Assembly: GCF_900094925.1 (NCBI RefSeq)
Contig: NZ_FMAY01000007.1
Coordinates: forward strand, 124,001 to 188,000
Reading direction: 5' to 3'
DNA from: Kosakonia oryzendophytica
Lineage (GTDB): Bacteria > Pseudomonadota > Gammaproteobacteria > Enterobacterales > Enterobacteriaceae
Length of the DNA: 64,000 nucleotides
The position numbers and the translations under genes are program-made. The first letter of the stretch is position 1, and each line of letters opens with the position of its first letter. Of the stretch, positions 55,624-62,483 are shown one piece after another. The notes below the pieces were generated by a model. It was not told where the DNA came from. It searched no databases and saw only the letters and a program-made list of their open reading frames with translations.

Positions 55624-56063
55624 ATGACTGCTTATTTCAAAAAAAAACGATTGCATAGCCCGAAATATTAAAAGACAGAACTATGAATTTATTAACACAC
55701 AGCGGTAATGGTGGCAGTGAATTTACGTTTGTCGTGTCTCGCGCCAGTGCACAAGCCGATGATAAAGTTCACACGATCGCCGCCCGAAAAACACGTGAGC
55801 TGGAAATGACCTTAACCGACTTTCACCTTGAGTCGTCACAAATGTTGGAAGTGGATGGTTATCCGGCTGTCGAGCTTTACTACCAGTTCAAAAATGACAA
55901 CCATGTTATATATCAACGTCAGACGTTAATTCTGCTGGAGGATCCCTCTGTGGGCAAAAAAATGGTGAGCTATGTGGGCACCTGTCCGGGGGAGTTCAGT
56001 GAATATCACCAGAAACAGTATCAGGAAATTATTCAAAGCATCAAATTTCACCGGGCGAAATAA
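55624..56063 (+). pseudogene. EagR-type (DUF1795/DcrB-like) effector chaperone, 5' end damaged
   Basis: The intact frame from ATG 55683 (126 aa) reads MNLLTHSGNGGSEFTFVVSR, then VDGYPAVELYYQFKNDNHVI and YQRQTLILLEDPS, and SFIKFH-like QSIKFHRAK. This is the core of DUF1795 chaperones that bind transmembrane segments of PAAR/Rhs effectors. Upstream in the same frame TIA, a TAG stop (55656-55658), then PEILKDRT precede MNLL, which matches the conserved 'G-x-I-x-x-P-x-x-x-x-D-R-[ST]-M-N' N-terminus. A possible start MTAYF at 55624 is in another frame, separated by an A9 run (55639-55647). So the N-terminus appears lost through a frameshift plus a nonsense codon. A shortened product from 55683 is possible. 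Confidence 0.65.
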
Positions 56064-56122
56064 AGTGAGTTACGGGTGACTTAATATATTGATGCTGAAC
56101 CAGGCGAAATGGAATAAATACT

Positions 56123-58387
56123 ATGCAGAACAGAATAACCGTAAAATTGCCGGTAGACGGCTTACTATTCTGGAAACTGACCGGTCGCGAGGCGCTGTCG
56201 GAATCGTTCGCGCTGTCGCTGACGGTGTTAGGCACCGATGCACGCGTTGATCGCAGCAAATTACTTGGTCAGTCCGTCACGGTGGCAATCCCGACGCAGA
56301 GCAGCAATGGCACACGTTATATCAACGGTAAAATCACACGAGTTGCGGTCAGCGCCGTTGAACTTTCAGGCACCCGTTATGCGGTGTATCAACTTACGGT
56401 AGAACCGGATTTGTGGCCGATGAAGCGCGACCGCAACCTGCGTATCTTCCAGGGGCAGACTGTACCGCAGATTGTGAAAACGCTGCTGGGTGAATATCAG
56501 GTGAACCTGGAAGACAAGCTGACGGGCAGTTACCGTGTGTGGGATTACTGTGTCCAGTATCAGGAATCAAGTCTTGATTTTATTAGCCGTCTGATGGAAC
56601 TGGAGGGGATTACGTACCACTTCCGTCACGAAGAAGATCGTCATGTGTTGGTACTCACGGATGCGGCAACGGAACTCAAACCGTTTAGCGGTTATGAAAC
56701 CATTCCGTACCATCAGACGCCATCGGGTGGCAGCACCAGTGAGGAGGGGATCAGTCAGTGGGCGCTCGAAGATAGCGTAACGCCGGGGATCTATAGCCTT
56801 GATGACTACGATTTCCGCAAGCCCAATGCATGGTTATTCCAGGCACGGCAGAACCCTGCTTCACCACAGCCGGGCAGCATCGATGTGTACGACTGGCCGG
56901 GGCGCTTTGTCGAACACGGCCACGGCGAGTATTACGCGCGCATTCGTCAGGAGCGCTGGCAGGTGGAACACCAGCAGATTCAGGGAACAGCGACCGCCAT
57001 TGGCGTGGCGCCGGGTAGCACTTTTGCGCTGTATAACGCGCCGTTCTTCAGCGACAACGGCGAGTACCTGACTACCGAAGCAAATTACTTCTTTGAGGAA
57101 AACCGCTACGCCAGCGGCAGTGACAGCGAAACGGAGCACCGTATCGATTTTACAGTGATACCTGCTTCGGTGGTGTACCGTCCCGCGGTCGTTACACCCT
57201 GGCCGAAAACTTACGGCCCGCAAACGGCGAAGGTGGTGGGGCCGGAAGGAGAGAGCATCTGGACCGATCGCTATGGCCGCATCAAGGTGAAATTCCATTG
57301 GGACAGGATGGCGAAAGGTGACGATACCAGTTCCTGCTGGGTACGCGTTTCGAGCGCCTGGGCAGGACAGGGATTTGGCGGGGTGCAGATCCCGCGTGTT
57401 GGCGATGAAGTGGTCATCGATTTTATCAACGGCGATCCGGATCGTCCGATGGTAACCGGACGTGTGTATAACGAAGCCAGCATGCCGCCGTGGTCACTAC
57501 CGGATGATGCCACACGTATGGGGTTTATGACCCGCAGCAAGGATGGCAGCAAAGACAACGCTAGCTATTTATTCTTTGAAGACAGATTGGGTAATGAAGC
57601 CGTTGAATTGCATTCCGAGAAAGATATGAAAGTCTCGGTTGAGAATGACAAAACGGTCAACGTGGATGGAAACCGCACTACGACAATTCTGAAAGAACAA
57701 AGAGATGATGTCACTGGGGACGGTACGTTCTATTATCGAGCCAAACGCACCACAACGGTCGATCAGGCGGAAACCACTATTTTTAACAATAGCCAGACTG
57801 AAACCATTAAGAATGGACGAACACTGAATATTACCAGCGGTGGGGATGCTGTCAGCGTTAAAGGTGGTCGTGTCACCGATATTGAAGGGACGGAATTGCA
57901 CCATGTGACTGAGCTGCTGACAGAAAAATATGACAGTGGTCAGATGACGACGATCGCATCCGGTGGACGAGTAGACACAATTAATGGTGGTGTCACTATT
58001 GATGTAAACAGTGGCGACTGGACGCAAAACGTTAATGCAGGTGAAATTACAATAAAATCACCGAAGAAGATTAAACTTATCAGTGCAGAAGCAATAACGC
58101 TTGAAGCACCCGCTGCGAAGTTTGAACCGAAATTTCATAGTTTCTCTGCGACTGCATTTAATGAAAGCGCTACGGGTGTGAGCTCCTCATTCACAGGGTT
58201 ATCGTTATCATTTGCTACAACATCTGTATCATTCAACCCGGCGTCGTTCAATATTACGGGTATCAAAATGAGTAATAACCCTATTACGATTCTTTACGAT
58301 AATGGGTTTAAAGCGAGGGTCGCCGGTGTTAAATGGGATAATACTAAAATGACCATCCAGGCTGCTATTGCATTTATGTTTATATGA
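56123..58387 (+). CDS. vgrG: VgrG (TssI), spike protein
   Basis: This 754-residue VgrG starts at ATG 56123. Its gp27-like base has FWKLTGREALSESFALSLTV, VWDYCVQYQESSLDFISRLM and EGITYHFRHE. The gp5 OB-fold, about residues 378-455, has WTDRYGRIKVKFHWDRMAKG, SCWVRVSSAWAGQGFGGVQI and PRVGDEVVIDFINGDPDRPM. A beta-helical needle with T/D/G/N-rich repeats runs from about 500 to 650. The last 100 residues are an unusual hydrophobic, Ser/Phe/Asn-rich tail (FSATAFNESATGVSSSFTGL) with no recognised effector domain. It follows the damaged chaperone and precedes the paralogue array. Confidence 0.94.
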   Translation: MQNRITVKLPVDGLLFWKLTGREALSESFALSLTVLGTDARVDRSKLLGQSVTVAIPTQSSNGTRYINGKITRVAVSAVELSGTRYAVYQLTVEPDLWPMKRDRNLRIFQGQTVPQIVKTLLGEYQVNLEDKLTGSYRVWDYCVQYQESSLDFISRLMELEGITYHFRHEEDRHVLVLTDAATELKPFSGYETIPYHQTPSGGSTSEEGISQWALEDSVTPGIYSLDDYDFRKPNAWLFQARQNPASPQPGSIDVYDWPGRFVEHGHGEYYARIRQERWQVEHQQIQGTATAIGVAPGSTFALYNAPFFSDNGEYLTTEANYFFEENRYASGSDSETEHRIDFTVIPASVVYRPAVVTPWPKTYGPQTAKVVGPEGESIWTDRYGRIKVKFHWDRMAKGDDTSSCWVRVSSAWAGQGFGGVQIPRVGDEVVIDFINGDPDRPMVTGRVYNEASMPPWSLPDDATRMGFMTRSKDGSKDNASYLFFEDRLGNEAVELHSEKDMKVSVENDKTVNVDGNRTTTILKEQRDDVTGDGTFYYRAKRTTTVDQAETTIFNNSQTETIKNGRTLNITSGGDAVSVKGGRVTDIEGTELHHVTELLTEKYDSGQMTTIASGGRVDTINGGVTIDVNSGDWTQNVNAGEITIKSPKKIKLISAEAITLEAPAAKFEPKFHSFSATAFNESATGVSSSFTGLSLSFATTSVSFNPASFNITGIKMSNNPITILYDNGFKARVAGVKWDNTKMTIQAAIAFMFI

Positions 58388-58398
58388 AAAGGTTAAGA

Positions 58399-58770
58399 AT
58401 GAACATATCGTATTTTACGACTTACCCCCTGATTTTTATTTCATCGATTGCGTTGATTTTCTTTATCTATGCGATCATTAAAGCCAGCACAGGAGGCGTT
58501 AAGATTGACCCGGAAGATGCAATTGATACGCAAGGTGAAATTGTTAGCATAAGAAGTACCAGTGGAGAAAATTCCGCCTTTATAAATGTTGTTATCCAGG
58601 TGAGATTTACGACGCGTGATAATAGAGTAATAACCACGGAAGGTACATCCGTTATCGATGTAGTTAAAATACCGGAATACCAGAAAGGTACTATGGTGCC
58701 ATTGGTTTATTCTAAATTAGATCCCAAAAAAATTAAATTTAAAATAAAATCGCCTTTAGAACGACGATAG
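58399..58770 (+). CDS. Array member A1: DUF3592-like single-TM protein
   Basis: This 123-residue protein starts at ATG 58399 (AAAAGG 8 nt upstream). The ATG at 58384 overlaps the vgrG stop and would add 5 residues. An N-terminal helix (about 7-28, LIFISSIALIFFIYAIIK) precedes a beta-rich domain: TQGEIVSIRSTSGENSAFIN, VQVRFTTRDNRVITTEG-type strand pattern and VPLVYSKLDPKKIKF. The G-x-I-x-x-I ... F-x-T-x-D ... V-P-L-x-Y-x-x-x-x-P pattern fits DUF3592. It is the first of a tandem array directly after vgrG. The presumed role is envelope-located immunity, inferred from position. Confidence 0.75.
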   Translation: MNISYFTTYPLIFISSIALIFFIYAIIKASTGGVKIDPEDAIDTQGEIVSIRSTSGENSAFINVVIQVRFTTRDNRVITTEGTSVIDVVKIPEYQKGTMVPLVYSKLDPKKIKFKIKSPLERR

Positions 58771-58932
58771 TGATTAATACGAGAAGACTGTAAGCTAATG
58801 ACGGAAGTTGCAATCTGTTATTAAGTATGAAATATAAAAAGTGTTCCGGATTGTAATGCTCAATGTTGCTATCGCACATGCACTGATGATTTTTGATAGC
58901 GCAGGTGTAAAAGTTTTTCAGGTGTACAGGAC

Positions 58933-59098
58933 ACTCTTCTGAATACTTTATGTTTCGCGACAAGAAAAGGGTTGTTGTTGGCATAAAACCAATGTGACCA
59001 GTCCACAGTGGCCAGGTGATATTCAGGATTCAAGGATTGAATCCTGGCAACAATCCAATGCCAGATATAATAATTCTTTTTTAAGTTGTGTTTAATCT
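58933..59098 (+). pseudogene. Decayed B-type array member
   Basis: This stretch has no full ORF. One frame from 58933 gives HSSEYFMFRDKKRVVVGIKP, and a second from 58997 gives TSPQWPGDIQDSRIESWQQS followed by NARYNNSF. Together they align with the start of the intact B-type gene at 60093 (YSAYFMY ... EKRDNTDVVGIKHC ... EWSGEFFDSYIESWQQTNAR, then YGNAFF). The transmembrane part is largely missing, one frameshift separates the halves near 58995, and the C-terminal half is absent. It is a relic of a further array copy in an otherwise empty 472-nt gap (58771-59242), where I see nothing else. Confidence 0.72.
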
Positions 59099-59242
59099 GT
59101 ATTCTATCGCTTGTATATCAGTAGATGTTTGCTGGCATGATTATAATTATAAATAGCCTGTGTATTTGATCAGAAGGCTATCCGCATCAGTTTTAGCGTT
59201 TAACGTATTCGCTCTGTCTCCTGCTTCGAATAAGTAAATCCT

Positions 59243-59633
59243 ATGAAAATACTCGCCATTTCAATGATGCTGTTAGGTTTTTTCTTTTTATTTTCTTTTT
59301 CATGACCAGTGTTAGAGGTATTAAGGATAAGGGAGAGACTTTCACCTTGCTCAAAAATTGGGCGGCTATATCACACCCACAAAAAAAGGTGAGATGGCAA
59401 TCGGTACGTTGATTAGCTGGAAGCAAACATCAACGATGAATGATGTTGATTACTATTTTATTTTTACGTTTGAAGCAGAGATTGAAGGTAAGAAGAAAGC
59501 GTATAACGCTGCTGCGGTTGTTAAAGTTGCTGACATCAGTAAACTCAAAAAAAGCCTGCCAGTGACGTTTAAATACACCGGTAACCCACCGGACAAGTTA
59601 GCGGTGATCGATGTCGTTTATGATCCGCAATAG
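59243..59633 (+). pseudogene. Array member B1 broken by two homopolymer frameshifts
   Basis: Three frames join into one protein. MKILAISMMLLGFFF starts at 59243 but hits TGA at 59303. MTSVRGIKDKGETFTLLKNW and AAISHPQ follow in the next frame. GEMAIGTLISWKQTSTMNDV then DYYFIFTFEAEIEGKKKAYN and ends at 59633 in a third. One missing T in the T6 run (59278-59283) and one missing A in the A7 run (59381-59387) would restore a single ORF. The result aligns with B3 (QKNWLALARPK ... LLDWKKT). Internal ATG 59394 could still give 79 residues without the membrane anchor. The gene may be decayed or phase-variable, or the lesions may be sequencing errors. Confidence 0.7.
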
Positions 59634-59714
59634 AATGTAAAAAGAAAATATGTCATAAGAACAAATATATGATTACTACTCCATTGGAGGATGACATCAT
59701 AAAGGGGATTCATC

Positions 59715-60074
59715 GTGGCAATGGGTGAAAGTATTGGGGCCATCATTAGCATTGCCGTTCCTTGTACGCTGATCTACTGGGTTTACCACACGGGCAAAGT
59801 GTATGACGACTTTAAAGCTAACGGGATTGAAACCGTTGCGGCAATTACCCACATTAAGCAGCTCTCCAGTTCCTGCAGCGGATCGCCAAAATGCGTTTTT
59901 ACACTGGCCTTCACCACACGGGATGGGGTTGAAATCACGACAACGCTTACCCAGGTGGTGGCAGTGGTGGCGTTAATGCGACTGGAGCGGGAACGGAAAG
60001 TCGCCATCTATTATAAAAAAGCGACTCCGCAAAGAGTCTGGCTGATTATTGATGAAGATGCGCCGCAAGATTAA
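59715..60074 (+). CDS. Array member A2: DUF3592-like single-TM protein
   Basis: This 119-residue protein starts with GTG at 59715 (AAAGGGG 7 nt upstream); ATG at 59721 is the alternative. The N-terminal helix spans about 8-26 (AIISIAVPCTLIYWVYHTG). The domain shares the A pattern: NGIETVAAITHIKQLSSSCS, then CVFTLAFTTRDGVEITTTLT and RKVAIYYKKATPQRVWLIID. An extra Cys pair (SSSCSGSPKC) replaces the G-x-S loop of A3/A4. It has its own 81-nt spacer after B1 and is 18 nt before B2, suggesting a two-gene A-B unit. Confidence 0.75.
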   Translation: MAMGESIGAIISIAVPCTLIYWVYHTGKVYDDFKANGIETVAAITHIKQLSSSCSGSPKCVFTLAFTTRDGVEITTTLTQVVAVVALMRLERERKVAIYYKKATPQRVWLIIDEDAPQD

Positions 60075-60092
60075 CACCTGTGAGGATAGGTA

Positions 60093-60473
60093 ATGGCTCT
60101 TGAGGATTACTCCGCATACTTTATGTACGGTGGAATGGTTGTCACCGTCGCAGCAACGGTTTTTTTCTGGTGGATCGAGAAACGAGATAACACCGATGTT
60201 GTCGGTATCAAACATTGTTTGACCAGCGCTGAATGGTCGGGTGAATTCTTTGATTCGTACATTGAGTCGTGGCAACAGACCAACGCGCGTTATGGCAATG
60301 CGTTTTTTTATGACATTACTTTCTGTCTTGAAGGGGAGCAAAAAATGTTTACCGCCAAAGCATTGGTCAACCCCGGAGAGATGCATTTGCTGAAAAAAGG
60401 TCTCAGAATCAGGGTCAAGAAAGGAAGCAAAAACCGTATTGCGGTGACGGACATTACAGTTGCGGATTGTTGA
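60093..60473 (+). CDS. Array member B2: single-TM W-Q-Q-T protein
   Basis: This 126-residue protein has an N-terminal helix at about 12-29 (YGGMVVTVAATVFFWW). The B pattern is complete: VVGIKHCLTSAEWSGEFFDS, YIESWQQTNARYGNAFFYDI, TFCLEGEQKMFTAKALV, HLLKKGLRIRVKKGSKNRIA and V-T-D-I-T-V. B proteins resemble A proteins in overall design and may be a divergent DUF3592 branch. It is closest to the relic at 58933. The function is unknown. It could be an immunity or envelope protein. Confidence 0.72.
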   Translation: MALEDYSAYFMYGGMVVTVAATVFFWWIEKRDNTDVVGIKHCLTSAEWSGEFFDSYIESWQQTNARYGNAFFYDITFCLEGEQKMFTAKALVNPGEMHLLKKGLRIRVKKGSKNRIAVTDITVADC

Positions 60474-60529
60474 ACCTATGCTGCTGTCTGGCCCAAAGAT
60501 GTTAATTTGATCGTTCAGGATTGGCTGAA

Positions 60530-60922
60530 ATGGAAACAATAATGCTGAGTATCAGCATCTTCTTTGTCTCTTTTTTTCTTTTAGGGTTTATCACCCTTAT
60601 TGTGGTGATGCTGCGTAACGATGCGAATAAAGAGAAAGTAAAAAAAGAGATCCGTGAGCACGGAATTTTGACGCTGGCGACCATCAAACGTGTCTTTAGT
60701 CGCTCTGGTGGCAACTCAGGCTATATCAATGCCACGCTGGAGTTGGTTTTTGAAACCGAAGATGGAAGCAAAATTGCCTGTAAAGCAGATACGGTGATTG
60801 ATGCACTCTCCATACAGAAATATCAAGCCGGTGAACAAATCCCATTACGCTATCTGCCTGCTGATCCGCATAAAAATATGCTCGATGTACCCAGTACGTT
60901 TGAGTTAATGAAACGGCATTAA
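60530..60922 (+). CDS. Array member A3: DUF3592-like single-TM protein
   Basis: This 130-residue protein starts at ATG 60530 (AGGA nine nt upstream). The in-frame TTG at 60521 and ATG 60542 are alternatives. The helix spans about 4-26 (IMLSISIFFVSFFLLGFITL). The domain reads EHGILTLATIKRVFSRSGGN, SGYINATLELVFETEDGSKI and EQIPLRYLPADPHKNML. It has the same S-G-Y-[IM]-N loop as A4, showing that A3 and A4 are the closest pair. GC content is lower than in the core operon. Confidence 0.75.
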   Translation: METIMLSISIFFVSFFLLGFITLIVVMLRNDANKEKVKKEIREHGILTLATIKRVFSRSGGNSGYINATLELVFETEDGSKIACKADTVIDALSIQKYQAGEQIPLRYLPADPHKNMLDVPSTFELMKRH

Positions 60923-60990
60923 TAGCAATGACAATTTTTACCTTTTTAAAATGCCAGTAGACTCTTTAATGATGTAAGGGATAGCCAATT

Positions 60991-61305
60991 ATGATGGGAT
61001 TTATCGTGTTAGTTGTTGCTTTAATCGCTATCTACTTTTTTTGCAGTATTTCCGTTAAACGGCACGAAAAAATTATCCGCGATGGACGACCGATCATGGC
61101 GACCATTAAAAGCATACGCGCTGCCGCCAGCGATGGTTCAGGCTATATGAACGTGGAATATGTCCTGAATGCTGAAGGTCGGGTTCTTAAGAGAAAAGAA
61201 TCGATTAATCCTCTCTATGCACCACAGTTACAGCCAGGAATGACTATAAAAATCATGTACGTAGATGATAAACAATTTGTACTGATGTTTAACGAACAGG
61301 CGTGA
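60991..61305 (+). CDS. Array member A4: short DUF3592-like protein
   Basis: This 104-residue protein has a helix at about 2-20 (MGFIVLVVALIAIYFFCSIS). The domain reads RDGRPIMATIKSIRAAASDG, SGYMNVEYVLNAEGRVLKRK and GMTIKIMYVDDKQFVLMF. It is shorter than its relatives because the loops between strands are reduced. It lies 68 nt after A3 and 77 nt before B3. Confidence 0.73.
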   Translation: MMGFIVLVVALIAIYFFCSISVKRHEKIIRDGRPIMATIKSIRAAASDGSGYMNVEYVLNAEGRVLKRKESINPLYAPQLQPGMTIKIMYVDDKQFVLMFNEQA

Positions 61306-61382
61306 CGAATCGGAGCGTCAATACGATATCATGATGCCATGAAACCGAAAGATCTCCTGGCAGTACGTTGAATTGGGAAACT

Positions 61383-61811
61383 ATGGAAATCGTTGCGTAT
61401 GTCCTCGCTGCTCTGTGCCTGTTACTGGCGTATGTGCTGCTTTATTTTCTCCTGCGAAGTGTAAAAACGCAGGGTGACGACTACCAGATGCAAAAAAACT
61501 GGCTGGCGTTAGCCAGGCCGAAAATTGCCAGTAAAGCTGTGCCAGGCCAATTACTGGACTGGAAAAAGACTTCCGCTATCAAAGGCAACGATCACTATTA
61601 TATTTTGACCTTTACCGCCGCGTTGGCACGCCAGAAAAAGCGCTATCGCGCCGCTGCTGTTCTTTCCGATTCCGAGGCGGCAACGCTTACTACAGGACTG
61701 CCCATTGTGGTGAAATACAGCACACAGTCCCCAAAAAAGATGGCGGTTGTTGCCGTGAATGCGTCCACAGCGCCGGGTGAGGCTGAAAAATCACCTCACG
61801 ATAATCAGTAA
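61383..61811 (+). CDS. Array member B3: single-TM W-K-K-T protein
   Basis: This 142-residue protein is taken from ATG 61383. TTG at 61368 would add five residues but has no ribosome-binding site. The helix spans about 4-24 (VAYVLAALCLLLAYVLLYFL). The domain reads QKNWLALARPKIASKAVPGQ, LLDWKKTSAIKGNDHYYILT, then ARQKKRYRAAAVL and LPIVVKYSTQSPKKMAVVAV, followed by a short acidic-polar tail (PGEAEKSPHDNQ). It is the best guide for reconstructing the broken B1. Confidence 0.73.
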   Translation: MEIVAYVLAALCLLLAYVLLYFLLRSVKTQGDDYQMQKNWLALARPKIASKAVPGQLLDWKKTSAIKGNDHYYILTFTAALARQKKRYRAAAVLSDSEAATLTTGLPIVVKYSTQSPKKMAVVAVNASTAPGEAEKSPHDNQ

Positions 61812-61893
61812 GCGAACAAGCAATGTCGACAGACCGCTGATCCCCGGTGGTCGGTAACGTGCCCGTGCGTACAGGCACTGATGAGAGGGCATG

Positions 61894-62280
61894 ATGGTTA
61901 ATATTTCCGGGTTTCTGGTGTTATTGGCTGTGACACTCCTTGCTATCTCTCTTTTGGTCTACCGCATGCGTAGCGTTGCGCCAAAAGGGGAGGCATTACT
62001 GATCGCGGAGTGTATCTCACAAAGCAGCTGGCACGGGCCGTTACGGGAAGCGCAACTGGAGACATGGCAACAAACTGACATAATGCATCAATCCGATTAC
62101 TATTTTATTCTCACGTTTACCCTTGAAATTGCCCGGCAGAAGCAACAAAAATCTGCAGCCTTTATTATCAGAAGCGCCGATATTGGACTTTTGAAACGAG
62201 GAAGCAGAGTGCTGGTGAAATATCAGGGATTGCATGCCAAACGAATTGCGGTTGTAGAAGTACGCTTTAATGAGAAGTAA
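61894..62280 (+). CDS. Array member B4: single-TM W-Q-Q-T protein
   Basis: This 128-residue protein starts at ATG 61894, because GAGAGGG is better spaced than for the adjacent ATG 61891. The helix spans about 4-22 (ISGFLVLLAVTLLAISLLVY). The domain reads KGEALLIAECISQSSWHGPL, QLETWQQTDIMHQSDYYFIL, then IARQKQQKSAAFII and RGSRVLVKYQGLHAKRIAVV. It is the last member before the DUF2169 gene, with a 203-nt spacer in which I see only AT-rich sequence. Confidence 0.73.
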   Translation: MVNISGFLVLLAVTLLAISLLVYRMRSVAPKGEALLIAECISQSSWHGPLREAQLETWQQTDIMHQSDYYFILTFTLEIARQKQQKSAAFIIRSADIGLLKRGSRVLVKYQGLHAKRIAVVEVRFNEK

Positions 62281-62483
62281 CAGGGATAATCATTGAATAT
62301 ATGCCTTACCTGAAAGACCTTGTTTATTTTTTCCATTGATGTTTGTGTCGGCAGTTATCTAATCCACCGACTTGCCGTTACCCATATTCATTTCTCGTGA
62401 TAATGCCATGGTGTCATATAAATGCGCATTACACTTCGTAAACTGCAAAAGCATAAAATCGTTAATCTTCCTAAGGACGTTAC

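Noticed and set aside
58739-58984. Minus-strand ORF of 81 aa in the gap after A1
   Set aside because: It overlaps the 3' end of A1 and part of the B-type relic read on the + strand. No ribosome-binding site or family match is seen.
28870-62280. CRISPR array or regularly spaced repeats
   Set aside because: The repeated genes after vgrG are diverged paralogues at protein level. No short identical spaced repeats are present.
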